The position numbers and the translations under genes are program-made. The notes under the pieces are model-generated. The model saw only the letters and a list, made by a program, of their open reading frames with translations, was not told the DNA's origin and searched no databases. A stretch of DNA of 64,000 bases, from contig NZ_JACHMS010000001.1 in assembly GCF_014205055.1 (NCBI RefSeq), positions 4,464,001 through 4,528,000 on the forward strand. Reading direction: 5' to 3'. Positions 25,078 through 33,670 of this stretch are shown here, piece after piece; position 1 is the stretch's first letter; each line of letters begins with the position of its first letter. This DNA comes from Streptomyces luteogriseus. Lineage in GTDB: Bacteria > Actinomycetota > Actinomycetes > Streptomycetales > Streptomycetaceae.

Positions 25078-25149
25078 GGCGGGGTTCCTCGTCGTTCCTC
25101 GTCGTTCTGGTTCCGTGCGGGACGGACGGACCGGGGGCGGGCCGGTCGG

Positions 25150-25488
25150 TCAGCAGCGCAGGACCTCGGAACGCAGGGGGCGAGGGTCGAGCGGCGGGCT
25201 CGGCGGTACGGGGACGGGGTGTCGCGCGGTGGACGCGGGCCCGGAGGCCGGGAGCGGGGCGGGGTTCAGCGGGACGGTGGTGCGGCGGGCGGCTCTGGCC
25301 GGTGGGCGCAGGGCGGTGTCGAGGGGGTCGCACTCGACGGTGGTGCTCTCGCCGGAGACGGCGGCCGTCCATCCCGTGTGGGCTTCCGCGTGCGCGCCCG
25401 GCACGAGCAGGGCGAGCAGCAGCACGAGCACCCGCAGCCAGGCGTGCCGGCGCGGGCTGCGGGGGGCCTGCTGCGGTGCGGAGGTCAC
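25150..25488 (-). CDS. Small secreted protein of unknown function
   Basis: 112 residues. A basic start (SPRRHAWLR) and hydrophobic core (VLVLLLALLVPGAHA) form a clear signal peptide with an AHA-A type cleavage site near residue 35. The mature part is Pro/Ala/Arg-rich and probably disordered, with a conserved-looking ECDPLDTALRPPARAARRT segment and a C-terminal Cys. It starts 7 bp after the stop of the Pro-rich gene upstream, so the two are likely one operon. Confidence 0.6.
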   Translation of the reverse strand: MTSAPQQAPRSPRRHAWLRVLVLLLALLVPGAHAEAHTGWTAAVSGESTTVECDPLDTALRPPARAARRTTVPLNPAPLPASGPASTARHPVPVPPSPPLDPRPLRSEVLRC

Positions 25489-25494
25489 GGGAGG

Positions 25495-25902
25495 TCACTC
25501 CCCGCCGCGGCCACGCCGTTCATCCCGCCGGCCGCGAGATCCGCCCGGCCGGCCCATGCCGGTGCCCGGGACACGGTGGCTCTGCGCGGAGGGGCCCGGC
25601 CCGTGCGGGTCGGATGGCCAGGGGGCCTGCGGGCCGGGCCGCCCGGTTCGTTCGCGGGGGCCGGCGGCCCGGGGCGCCTGCGGGTCGTACGGCCATTGCT
25701 CCGGGGGCACGGGCGGTGTGTGGCCGTGCCGTTCTGGCTGCTGGTCAGGGGAGTGGGGGCCGTGCCGTTCGGGCTGGCCACGGGAGTGGGGGCCATTCGG
25801 GCCCGGCCCCTGCGGGACAGGGGGTTCCAGGCCCAGGGGCGGGCGGTCGCGGTCGGTGTCGTGCTCCCGGCCCCGGGGGGAGCCGCTCGGTGGCTCGGCC
25901 AT
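25495..25902 (-). CDS. Pro/Gly/His-rich disordered protein
   Basis: 135 residues with no hydrophobic core: PRGREHDTDRDRPPLGLEPP, then repeated HGPHSPDQQPERHGHTPP-like segments and an RGRRDERRGRGGE end. Third codon positions are almost all G or C, supporting real coding. No good ribosome site precedes ATG 25902, so the start is uncertain. It is followed 7 bp later by the secreted protein gene. Function unknown. Confidence 0.5.
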   Translation of the reverse strand: MAEPPSGSPRGREHDTDRDRPPLGLEPPVPQGPGPNGPHSRGQPERHGPHSPDQQPERHGHTPPVPPEQWPYDPQAPRAAGPRERTGRPGPQAPWPSDPHGPGPSAQSHRVPGTGMGRPGGSRGRRDERRGRGGE

Positions 25903-26061
25903 GGTTCATGCTCGGCGCGGGCCCGAGGGGCTCGCCACCCGGGCGGGCCAGGCGGACGACGGGCGCCAGGCCGTTGTCACGGTCTGGCGGACCCGGTCCA
26001 GGGCCTGCCGTTTGGAGCACCGTCGAGTTCCTGCGGCCTGATCCGAACGACAGGCCCTGGC

Positions 26062-26655
26062 CTAGGCGCCGGAGGCCTTCGCCGCCTTGGCCGCCGCCTT
26101 CATCTCCTGCTTGTGCGCCCGGACCTTGACCAGGGACTCGGGGCCGGTGATGTCGGCGACCGAGCGGAACGAGTCCGGCTCGCCGTAGGAGCCCGCCGCC
26201 TCCCGCCAGCCCGTGGGCCGCACCCCGAGCTGCTTGCCGAGCAGGGCGAGGAAGATCTGGGCCTTCTGCTTGCCGAAGCCGGGCAGTTCCGCGAGCCGCT
26301 TGAGCAGGTCCTTGCCGGTGGCGACGTCCTTCCAGACGGCCTCGGCGTCACCGTCGTAATGCTCGACGAGGTACTGGCACAGCTGCTGGATCCGCTTGGC
26401 CATGGAGCCCGGGTAGCGGTGCACCGCCGGTTTCTGCGACAGCAGCGCGGCGAAGGCCTCCGGCTCGTGCGCGGCGATCTCGTGCGCGTCCAGATCGTCC
26501 GTACCGAGCCGCTGGGCGATCGTCGCCGGGCCCTTGAACGCCCACTCCATGGGGACCTGCTGGTCCAGCAGCATGCCGACCAGCGCGGCGAGCGGGCTGC
26601 GGCCGAGCAGCGCGTCGGCCTCGGGATCCTGGGCGAGGTGAAGGGTGACGTCCAT
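26062..26655 (-). CDS. HhH-GPD base-excision DNA repair protein
   Basis: 197 residues. The helix-hairpin-helix is visible as LAELPGFGKQKAQIFLALLG (about 120-140), after the family's N-terminal LLGRSPLAALVGMLLDQQVP helices. It belongs to the short HhH-GPD group of actinobacteria. I do not see the Lys that defines bifunctional EndoIII/OGG1 lyases, nor a four-Cys cluster, so if active it is likely a monofunctional glycosylase of unknown lesion. The Lys/Ala tail is disordered. Confidence 0.85.
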   Translation of the reverse strand: MDVTLHLAQDPEADALLGRSPLAALVGMLLDQQVPMEWAFKGPATIAQRLGTDDLDAHEIAAHEPEAFAALLSQKPAVHRYPGSMAKRIQQLCQYLVEHYDGDAEAVWKDVATGKDLLKRLAELPGFGKQKAQIFLALLGKQLGVRPTGWREAAGSYGEPDSFRSVADITGPESLVKVRAHKQEMKAAAKAAKASGA

Positions 26656-26691
26656 GCCCCGATCATCCCCCGGGGCAGGCCCTCCCGCTGC

Positions 26692-27414
26692 TCAGGTGGC
26701 CCGCCAGTAGCCCAGCGCGTGCACCCGCTGCCTGGGCAGGCCCAGTTCCTTGCGGACGTACGCCGTCAGGGCCCGGGTCGTCACCGTGTCGCAGGCGATC
26801 CAGACGTAGGGGTCGGCGGTCGCGTCCAGCAGCCCGGGCAGGTCCGCCTTCACGCGGTCGACCAGGTGGGCTCCGGAGTCCTGGCGCGGCACCTTGCGCA
26901 GCTCGTGCCGCTCCGGGTCGGTGCGGAACGGCAGGTCGTCGTCGCCGCCCTCGAACCAGACGGTGGCCGGGGCGGAACCCAGGGCGTCCAGGAGGGAGTT
27001 GATGGCGGGGAGCGAGGCCGGGTCGCCGACGGCGAAGACGTGCGAGGGTGCGGGGTCCGGGTGGTCGAAGCCGGTGCCCTGGACGGTGGCCTCGATGGTG
27101 TCGCCCGGCTTCGCCGCCCTGGCCCAGTCGCTGGCGCACCCCTCGTGCAGGGCGAACTCCAGGGCGAAGGTGCCGGCCTCGGCGTCCGGGTCGACCAGGG
27201 TGTAGGCCCGCTGGTGCGGCTTGCCCGCGTTGTCGAACCACAGCCGTACCCACATGGTGGGGTGCACACCGGTCGCGGCCAGCAGGCCGCCGTCGGTGAA
27301 GCGCAGCCGCCGGTAGTTCACGGTGACGTCCTCGACATCCGTCACCGTGAACTCGAAGTCCTTGCCGCGCATCAGTTTGAGGACCGCGCCCTCCCAACCC
27401 CGCCCCTGCCCCAT
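26692..27414 (-). CDS. Siderophore-interacting protein (ViuB-like ferric-siderophore reductase)
   Basis: 240 residues with an FAD-binding barrel (VNYRRLRFTDGG, KPHQRAYTLVDPDAEAGTFA with the RxYT flavin motif) and a SIP NAD(P)H domain (HVFAVGDPASLPAINSLLDA, later YVWIACDTVTTRALTAYVRK). Such cytoplasmic reductases release iron from imported ferric siderophores. GGAAAAG precedes ATG 27414. The iron box at 27459-27477 lies 45 bp upstream, so expression should rise in low iron. It is divergent from the acylase-acetyltransferase-cupin chain. Confidence 0.93.
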   Translation of the reverse strand: MGQGRGWEGAVLKLMRGKDFEFTVTDVEDVTVNYRRLRFTDGGLLAATGVHPTMWVRLWFDNAGKPHQRAYTLVDPDAEAGTFALEFALHEGCASDWARAAKPGDTIEATVQGTGFDHPDPAPSHVFAVGDPASLPAINSLLDALGSAPATVWFEGGDDDLPFRTDPERHELRKVPRQDSGAHLVDRVKADLPGLLDATADPYVWIACDTVTTRALTAYVRKELGLPRQRVHALGYWRAT

Positions 27415-27458
27415 CGCTTTTCCGCCCCTTCGCGTACGATTCCGGCCACAGCTGTGAC

Positions 27459-27477
27459 TTAGGCAAGCCTAACCTAA
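27459..27477. promoter_or_regulatory. DmdR/DtxR-type iron box in a divergent promoter
   Basis: TTAGGCAAGCCTAACCTAA (27459-27477) reads on the other strand TTAGGTTAGGCTTGCCTAA and matches the Streptomyces DmdR1 consensus TTAGGTTAGGCTCACCTAA at 17 of 19 positions, by my recollection of that consensus. It sits 45 bp before the SIP gene and 18 bp before the acylase gene, so one site can control both. A separate palindrome, CACAGCTGTG, lies at 27447-27456. Confidence 0.9.
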
Positions 27478-27495
27478 AGAAAAGAGGGGGCACGC

Positions 27496-29673
27496 GTGGC
27501 CACCGAGATCTACCGTGACGCCTGGGGCATTCCGCATCTGCGCGCGGGCAGCGCGGCCGAACTCGCCCATGCGCAGGGCCTCGTCACCGCCCGCGACCGG
27601 GCCTGGCAGCTGGAGGTCGAGCGCCACCGGGCGCGGGGCACCTCGGCGGCCTTCCTCGGCGGGAGCGCCCTGGACTGGGACCGGTTCGCGAGACGGGCCA
27701 GAGTCGACGACACCGCCAGACGCTGCTTCGCGGACCTCGAGAGACGGGACCCCGGGACCGCGCGGTGGGTGCGGGCGTACGTCGACGGGGTCAACGAGGG
27801 TCTGGCCGGCAGCGCCGCCCCCGAGTTCGCCCGCACCGGTCTCACTCCGGGCCGCTGGGAGCCCTGGACCCCGCTCGGCGTCTGGCTCGCCACCCACATC
27901 CTCTTCGCGGGCTTCCCGGCCAAGCTCTGGCGTGAGCAGGTCGCCGCGCACCTGGACGCGGACGCCATCGGCCTCTTCGCCACCGACGGCCCCGGCACCT
28001 CCGGCAGCAACGGCTGGCTGGTCGGCGGCGAGCGGACGGTGACCGGGCAGGCCGTGATCGCGGGCGACCCCCACCGCTGGATCGAGGACCCGGGCGTCTA
28101 CCAGCAGATCCACCTGTCCTGCCCCGAGTTCGACGTCGTGGGCCTGGCCGTCCCCGGTGTCCCCGGCATCGCCCACTTCGGGCACACCGGCACGGTCGCC
28201 TGGGCCATCACCAACGCCATGGCCGACTACCAGGACCTCTACCGGGAGCGGCTGCGGCGCACCGGCGCCGGAGTGGAGGCCCTCGGCCCGGACGGGGTCT
28301 GGCGGCGGGCGTCCCGGCACACGGAGACCGTCGAGGTGGCGGGCGAGGACCCGGTCGAGGTCGAGGTGATCGAGACCGACAGGGGCCCGGTGATCATCGG
28401 CGGACCCGAGGGGATCGACGGCGAGCCGGCGGACCTGGCGTACGACGGCCACCAGGCCGATTCCGCCGACCCCGCCGATTCCGAAGATCCTGCCGATCCC
28501 GCAGACTCCGCCGATCCCGCCGACCCCTTCGCCCCGCCCGTGGCGATCAGCCTGCGCTACCCGCCCCGCGTCACCGGCGACCTCGGCTTCAGTGCGCTGC
28601 TGCCGCTGCTGCGCGCCCGCCGGGTGACCGATGTGGACCGGGCCTTGGACCGCTGGGCCGAGCCGGTCAACGTCGTCCAGGCGGCCGACACCGAGGGCGG
28701 TGTCCTGCACCGCGTGGCCGGGCGGGTGCCGCGGCGCGCCGAGGCCAACTCCCTCCGGGTGGTGCCCGCCTGGAAGCCCGGCCACGAGTGGCACGGCTGG
28801 CATGTGCCGCCGCGCGCCGGACTCACCGACGGCGTCGCCGTCATGGCCAACCAGCGCGGCCCGGCCGAACCCCTCGGCGTCGAGTTCGCCCCGCCGCACC
28901 GCGCCGCCCGCATCGCCGCGCTGCTCGCGGGCAAGGAGCGCTGGTCCGCCGCCGACATGCCCGCCCTCCACACGGACACCCACCTGGCCTCCGCGTCCCC
29001 TCTCCTGGACCACCTCGACGCCCTCGACGGCCTCACCGCCGAGGCCGCCGCCCTCCGGGACCGACTCCTCGGCTGGGACCGCCGCATGGACGCCGGCAGC
29101 GCAGACGCGGCCCTCTACGCGGCCGTGCGCGGAGCGGTCGTACGGCGGCTCGCGGCGCACCCGGCGTTCGCCGCGCTCACCACACCACCGGCGTACCCGG
29201 AGGTGTTCCGGCCCTGGCTCGCCCTCGTCCCCCGGGTCGGCTTCGCCCTCGAGCACCTGCTGCGGGCCGACGACCTCTACGGAATCGACCGCCCGGCGGC
29301 CGTCCGTGCCGCCGTCGAGGACGTGGCCCTGCGCCCGCCGGCCGGTGTCTGGGGCGACACCCACCACCTCGCCCCCTGGCGGGCACTGGAGCCGGAGCAG
29401 CCGTACGACGAACCGGGGCTGTCCGGCGACCACGACTGCGTGCTGTGCACCTCGGGCGTGCCGGGCGTCACCGACCGTGCCGCCCGCGGCCCGGCCGCCC
29501 GCTACGTCTGGGACCTGGCCCGGCGCGAGGACAGCCGCTGGGTGGTCCCGCTCGGCGCCTCGGGCGTCCCCGGTTCGCCCCACCACCGCGACCAGCTGCC
29601 CCGCTGGCTCGCCGGAGACCTCGTCCCGGTCGTCACCGACTGGACCCGGCTGAAGAAGGAAACCGATGTCTGA
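27496..29673 (+). CDS. Penicillin acylase-family Ntn hydrolase, iron-box controlled
   Basis: 725 residues, GTG start with AAAGAGGGGG upstream. The start EIYRDAWGIPHLRAGSAAEL and the autocatalytic Ser in GTSGSNGWLVGG (about residue 173) are hallmarks: cleavage before that Ser would give small and large subunits. No signal peptide is seen, so it acts in the cytoplasm, unlike secreted penicillin acylases. Residues about 316-341 are an acidic ADPADS-type repeat insert. It leads an overlapping chain with a GNAT and a cupin gene behind an iron box. I recall such a pair being called desG-desH and linked to aryl-acylated desferrioxamines. Confidence 0.92.
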   Translation: MATEIYRDAWGIPHLRAGSAAELAHAQGLVTARDRAWQLEVERHRARGTSAAFLGGSALDWDRFARRARVDDTARRCFADLERRDPGTARWVRAYVDGVNEGLAGSAAPEFARTGLTPGRWEPWTPLGVWLATHILFAGFPAKLWREQVAAHLDADAIGLFATDGPGTSGSNGWLVGGERTVTGQAVIAGDPHRWIEDPGVYQQIHLSCPEFDVVGLAVPGVPGIAHFGHTGTVAWAITNAMADYQDLYRERLRRTGAGVEALGPDGVWRRASRHTETVEVAGEDPVEVEVIETDRGPVIIGGPEGIDGEPADLAYDGHQADSADPADSEDPADPADSADPADPFAPPVAISLRYPPRVTGDLGFSALLPLLRARRVTDVDRALDRWAEPVNVVQAADTEGGVLHRVAGRVPRRAEANSLRVVPAWKPGHEWHGWHVPPRAGLTDGVAVMANQRGPAEPLGVEFAPPHRAARIAALLAGKERWSAADMPALHTDTHLASASPLLDHLDALDGLTAEAAALRDRLLGWDRRMDAGSADAALYAAVRGAVVRRLAAHPAFAALTTPPAYPEVFRPWLALVPRVGFALEHLLRADDLYGIDRPAAVRAAVEDVALRPPAGVWGDTHHLAPWRALEPEQPYDEPGLSGDHDCVLCTSGVPGVTDRAARGPAARYVWDLARREDSRWVVPLGASGVPGSPHHRDQLPRWLAGDLVPVVTDWTRLKKETDV
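28460..28530 (+). repeat. Coding repeat: acidic ADPADS-type units in the acylase
   Basis: GCCGATCCCGCAGACTCC-like units of 9-15 nt are repeated about six times in frame, encoding alternating Ala, Asp, Pro and Ser/Glu. The segment interrupts an otherwise conserved part of the large subunit and may vary in length between strains. Confidence 0.7.
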
Positions 29674-30274
29674 CCCGTACGCCTCCCGCACCCCCGTCCA
29701 CGAGCAGGCGTTCGAAGGCTTCGGCACCGTCCGCGTCCTGCCGCTGGACGCCGAGGCCGACGCCGCCGTGATCCACCGCTGGGTCGGCGAGGACCGGGCC
29801 GCCTTCTGGGGCATGACCGAGCTGACCGAACGACAGGTCGCCGGGATCTACGCCCACATGGCCACGCTCGACACCCACCACGCCCACCTCGTCGTCCGGG
29901 ACGGCGAGCCGGTCGCGCTCCTCCAGACCTACGAGCCGGAGGCCGACCGGGTGAGCGAGTGCTACGAGGTCCGCCCCGGCGACATCGGCGTCCACCTGCT
30001 CCTCGCCCCCGCCGGACCGGGCGGCGGACAGCGTGGCTGGACGGCCCGGCTGGTGACGGCCGTCGCCGGATACGTCCTGCTGGGCCTGGACCGCCGGCGG
30101 GTCGTGGTCGATCCGGACGTGCGCAACGAGAAGGCGGTCGCCCGTTTCCTCAAGCTCGGCTTCGCTCCGGGGCCGGTGGTGGTGCTGCCGGAGATCGACC
30201 TCCCGGACGTGTACCTGCCGGAGAAGAAGGCCCAGCTCGCCTTCCTGGACCGGGAGATACTGTTCCCCGGGTGA
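29666..30274 (+). CDS. GNAT acyltransferase, IucB/RhbD-like siderophore type
   Basis: 202 residues of the AlcB-type acetyltransferase group that acylates hydroxylated diamines: VRVLPLDAEADAAVIHRWVG, RAAFWGMTELTERQVAGIYA, then GDIGVHLLLAP and VVVDPDVRNEKAVARFLKLGF, the acyl-CoA loop and pairing strand. ATG 29666 overlaps the acylase end by 8 nt and its own stop overlaps the next GTG, so expression follows the iron box. A role in transferring an unusual acyl group to N-hydroxycadaverine or to a related siderophore precursor is inferred. Confidence 0.9.
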   Translation: MSDPYASRTPVHEQAFEGFGTVRVLPLDAEADAAVIHRWVGEDRAAFWGMTELTERQVAGIYAHMATLDTHHAHLVVRDGEPVALLQTYEPEADRVSECYEVRPGDIGVHLLLAPAGPGGGQRGWTARLVTAVAGYVLLGLDRRRVVVDPDVRNEKAVARFLKLGFAPGPVVVLPEIDLPDVYLPEKKAQLAFLDREILFPG

Positions 30275-30750
30275 CCCCAGAGGACCTCATCGCCCACTTC
30301 GGCCTCGAACCGATCCCGCGCGAGGGCGGCCTGTTCCGCCAGACCTGGGCCGGCCCCGAACGCCCCGACGGCAGGCCGGAGGGCACGGCGATCGTCGCGC
30401 TCCTGGCAGCGGGCGACTTCTCCGCCTTCCACCGGTTGCCGACGGACGAGATCTGGCACTTCTACCGGGGCGACCCGCTGGAGCTGCTCCTGCTCGCCCC
30501 GGACGGCACGACGAGGACGGTGGTCCTCGGGCCGGACGTCCTGCACGGCCAGCACGTCCAGTTCACCGTCCCGGCGGGCACCTGGATGGGCGGGCGGGTG
30601 CGGGGGGCCGGACAGTGGACCCTGTTCGGCTGCACGATGGCACCCGGCTTCACGTTCGGCGGCTACGAGCACGGGGACGCCGCGGAGCTGACGGCCCGCT
30701 ACCCGGCGGTGGCCGACGAGATCGCGGGGCTGTCCGGGCCCGCCTCCTGA
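30271..30750 (+). CDS. DUF985 cupin-fold protein
   Basis: 159 residues, GTG start overlapping the GNAT stop. LIAHFGLEPIPREGGLFRQT is the N-terminal signature; the barrel has FHRLPTDEIWHFYRGDPLEL and HVQFTVPAGTWMGGR. The His/Glu pattern (H..DEIWHF) could hold a metal. Function is not established for DUF985. Its place as third gene of the iron-box chain suggests a link to siderophore metabolism, though simple read-through is possible. Confidence 0.85.
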   Translation: MTPEDLIAHFGLEPIPREGGLFRQTWAGPERPDGRPEGTAIVALLAAGDFSAFHRLPTDEIWHFYRGDPLELLLLAPDGTTRTVVLGPDVLHGQHVQFTVPAGTWMGGRVRGAGQWTLFGCTMAPGFTFGGYEHGDAAELTARYPAVADEIAGLSGPAS

Positions 30751-30802
30751 GCCCGGTGAGCACTCCACCTCCCTCGAGCCTCTCCCGAGCCCGGTGAGCA
30801 CT
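30749..30802. repeat. 16-bp direct repeat between the cupin and copCD genes
   Basis: GAGCCCGGTGAGCACT occurs at 30749-30764, overlapping the cupin stop codon, and again at 30787-30802, 38 bp apart. No hairpin terminator is evident in this gap. Confidence 0.6.
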
Positions 30803-30859
30803 ACACCGATCCGGTCCGTACTTCACTCGTAGCCGCACAGCCCGACCCCGGAGACCCAC

Positions 30860-32782
30860 GTGGACCAACGGCGGAACGAGGATCGCAATGTCGGACATCC
30901 CCGGCGATTCCAAGCCTTGGTGCTGCTCGGCACCGTGCTGGTACTGCTCCTCGCCGGAGCAGCCCCCGCCTCCGCCCACGCCGCCCTCCGCGGCACCGAC
31001 CCCGACGACGGATCCGTCGTCAAGCGGGCGCCCCGTCACGTCACCCTGACCTTCACCGAGTCGGTCGGCCTGCTCGACGACTCCTTCCGGGTCTTCGGCC
31101 CCGACCAGCGCCGGGTCCACACCGACGAGGCCACCCACGCGGACGGCCGTTCCGACACGGCCCGGGTCGGCCTGCCCGGCAAGCTCGCCCAGGGCACGTA
31201 CACGGTGGCCTGGCGCGTCGTCTCCGCCGACAGCCACCCCGTCTCCGGCGCCTTCAGCTTCTCCGTGGGGAAACCGTCCGCGACCACGGGACAGATCGAC
31301 ACGGGCCCCATCGAGGACCCGCTCACCGGCGGCCTCCACGACGCCGCCCGCTACCTCGCCTACCTCGCCGCCGCGCTGCTCGTGGGCCTGGCCGCGTTCG
31401 CGCTGCTGTGCCGGCCCGCGGACACCTCCCCCCTGCGCAGGCCGCTGGTGGCCGCCTGGTGGACGCTGCTGGGCTCGACGGTCGTCCTGCTCCTGCTGCG
31501 CGCCCCCTACGAGACGGGCACGGGCCCGGCCGCCGCCTTCGACGCCGACGCCCTCGGCCGCACGCTGACCGGCCGCCCGGGCGAGGCCCTGCTCGCCCGG
31601 CTGGTCGTCCTCCTGCTGGCCGCCGTCTTCCTGATACGGCTGTCCAGGCGCCGTGGCCCCGAGCAGCGGCCCGCCGTCCTGGCGATCGGCACGGCGCTGG
31701 CCGCGGCCCTGGCCCTGACCTGGGCGGCGGCCGAGCACGCCTCCGCCGGGATCCAGGTGCCGCTGGCGATGACGTCGTCCGTGTTGCACCTGCTGGCGAC
31801 CGGCGTCTGGCTCGGCGGCCTCGTGGCGCTGCTGCTGACCCTGCGCCGCTCGGCCGGCGACGACCTGTGGGAGGTCGTCCCCCGCTTCTCGCGGATCGCC
31901 TTCGCCTCGGTGACCGTCCTGGCCGTCACGGGGGTCTACCAGTCCTGGCGCGGCCTCGGCTCCCTCTCCGCGCTGACCGGCACCTCGTACGGGCGTCTGC
32001 TGCTCGCCAAACTCGTCGGAGTCTGCGTGCTGTTGCTGGTGGCCGGGTACTCGCGGCGCTGGACGGCGCTGATCGCGGCACCGGCGGTTCCGGCCCGGGC
32101 GGCCGTACCGGCACCGGTCCCGCAGCCGGTCGGCGCGCCTGCGGAAGGCCACGAAGCCGCCGAGGGACCCGAGACAGGACAGGTGTCAGCGGCGCCGCCC
32201 GGGGAGACGGGCGAAGCGGGGCCGACCTCCGGGGAACCGGAGCCGCCCGGCGGCCCGGTGAAGCCGGGGGCGGGATCCGGCGACCCCGGCATCCGGCGCC
32301 GCCTGCGCCGCTCCGTCCTGGTCGAAGTCGCCGTCGCCGCCGTGGTGCTGATGATCACGACCGTGCTCACGGGCACCCTTCCGAGCCGGGCCCAGGCCGA
32401 GGCGGCCCAGCAGGCGCCGGTGGGGGCGCTGCCGCCCACGACCGAGATCACCGTGCCCTTCGAGACGGGCACGGGATCCGTGACCGGGAGCGGCAAGGTG
32501 CAGATCAGCCTGGACCCGGCCCGCGTCGGCGAGAACGGCATACAGGCCATCGTCTACGGCTCCGACACGGGCATCGTCGTGGTCCCCGAGGTCCGCATCA
32601 CCTTCACCCTGCCCTCCCGCGACGTCGGCCCGATCGACGCCGAACTCACCGACCGGGGCGGCTACTGGAGCACCAACGCCGTCAACCTGCCGCTCGCCGG
32701 GAACTGGACGATGAAGACGACCGTGCGGGTGTCGGACGTGGACCAGGTGTCGGTGGAACGCCGGGTGCGGGTCAGGCCCTAG
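30860..32782 (+). CDS. CopC-CopD fusion, copper import/resistance protein
   Basis: 640 residues, GTG start with GGAG 6 nt upstream. A signal peptide (about 18-40) ends at ASAHAALRGTDPDDG, placing the first His of mature CopC at the new N-terminus as in copper-binding CopC. The CopC sandwich (about 40-130; later TVAWRVVSADSHPVSGAFSF) is followed by a CopD domain of eight helices (about 150-420), a cytoplasm-side Pro/Gly linker, another helix and a C-terminal extracytoplasmic beta domain as in YcnJ. It probably carries Cu(II) across the membrane. Its end overlaps the converging DUF72 gene by 11 bp. Confidence 0.9.
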   Translation: MDQRRNEDRNVGHPRRFQALVLLGTVLVLLLAGAAPASAHAALRGTDPDDGSVVKRAPRHVTLTFTESVGLLDDSFRVFGPDQRRVHTDEATHADGRSDTARVGLPGKLAQGTYTVAWRVVSADSHPVSGAFSFSVGKPSATTGQIDTGPIEDPLTGGLHDAARYLAYLAAALLVGLAAFALLCRPADTSPLRRPLVAAWWTLLGSTVVLLLLRAPYETGTGPAAAFDADALGRTLTGRPGEALLARLVVLLLAAVFLIRLSRRRGPEQRPAVLAIGTALAAALALTWAAAEHASAGIQVPLAMTSSVLHLLATGVWLGGLVALLLTLRRSAGDDLWEVVPRFSRIAFASVTVLAVTGVYQSWRGLGSLSALTGTSYGRLLLAKLVGVCVLLLVAGYSRRWTALIAAPAVPARAAVPAPVPQPVGAPAEGHEAAEGPETGQVSAAPPGETGEAGPTSGEPEPPGGPVKPGAGSGDPGIRRRLRRSVLVEVAVAAVVLMITTVLTGTLPSRAQAEAAQQAPVGALPPTTEITVPFETGTGSVTGSGKVQISLDPARVGENGIQAIVYGSDTGIVVVPEVRITFTLPSRDVGPIDAELTDRGGYWSTNAVNLPLAGNWTMKTTVRVSDVDQVSVERRVRVRP

Positions 32783-33662
32783 GCAGCCGCGCCGCCACCG
32801 CGCCTTCCGCCGAGACGTCGTCGCCGAGGAGCCGTGTCATGGTCTCGGCGGCGCGGACGGCGGCGTCACCGCAGCAGTTGTTGAACAGGACGTGGACCTG
32901 CTCGGTCCGCTCGGCCAGCCGGCGCACGCGGGGCAGCCACTCGGCGAGTTCGTCCTCGTCGTAGGCGTGCCGGAAGCGGTCCTCCTTGCTGCCGGTGCCC
33001 CACGCGGTGCTGCGGCCGTGGAACCGGACCACCGAGAGCCGGGCCGAGGTCACCGGCGTGACGGGCGGGACGGAGGAGGGCAGCGTCTGGTTCATGTCGA
33101 CGGCGACCGCGGCCATGCCGTGCCGGGTCAGCAGCGCGCCGGTCGCCTCGTCCTGCCCCGGCTCCCACCAGGAGGGGTGCCGGAACTCGACGGCGACGGG
33201 CCAGCCTTCGGTCCGCTCCGCGCACTCCCGGAGGAATGCCTCCGCCCGCTGCCCGGGCCGGAACCAGGGCGGGAACTGGAACAGCACGCTCCCGAGCCGC
33301 CCGGCCTCCCGCAGCGGCTCGATCCCGGCCGCGAACCGGGCCCACACCTCGTCGACCACCTCCGGGTCCCGGGAGTCGGCCCGCAACCCGTCCGGCATCA
33401 CCGCCTCCCGGGTCGGATGACCGGTGAGCAGGGAGAACGCCTTCACGTCGAACACGAACCCGTTCGGCGTGCGCTCGGCCCACAACCGGCTGTTCCGTTC
33501 GCCCGGCAGCGCGTAGTACGAGGCGTCGACCTCGACGACCGGGAACTGCTCGGCGTAATGCCGTAACCGCCCCTCGGCGTCCCGCCGCCCCGGCGGGTAC
33601 CAGCCGCTGCCGACCAGCGCCCGGTCGGTCCAGGAACACGTGCCCACGAGGATCTGACCCAT
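32772..33662 (-). CDS. DUF72 family protein
   Basis: 296 residues forming a TIM-barrel-like DUF72 protein: ILVGTCSWTDRALVGSGWYP, FPVVEVDASYYALPGERNSR, RLGSVLFQFPPWFRPG, VAVEFRHPSWW and VHVLFNNCCGDAAVRAAE. ATG 33662 gives the canonical N-terminus; the frame is open far upstream but that part is antisense to the phosphatase gene. Family function is unknown. It is divergent from the SpoIIE phosphatase gene across 150 bp. Confidence 0.9.
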   Translation of the reverse strand: MGQILVGTCSWTDRALVGSGWYPPGRRDAEGRLRHYAEQFPVVEVDASYYALPGERNSRLWAERTPNGFVFDVKAFSLLTGHPTREAVMPDGLRADSRDPEVVDEVWARFAAGIEPLREAGRLGSVLFQFPPWFRPGQRAEAFLRECAERTEGWPVAVEFRHPSWWEPGQDEATGALLTRHGMAAVAVDMNQTLPSSVPPVTPVTSARLSVVRFHGRSTAWGTGSKEDRFRHAYDEDELAEWLPRVRRLAERTEQVHVLFNNCCGDAAVRAAETMTRLLGDDVSAEGAVAARLPRA

Positions 33663-33670
33663 GGGGGAGC

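Noticed and set aside
24865..27462. Long continuation of the HerA-like frame to 27462
   Set aside because: It is Arg/Gly-rich, has no recognisable domain and runs antisense to the HhH-GPD and SIP genes. It results from the single-base frame break plus high GC.
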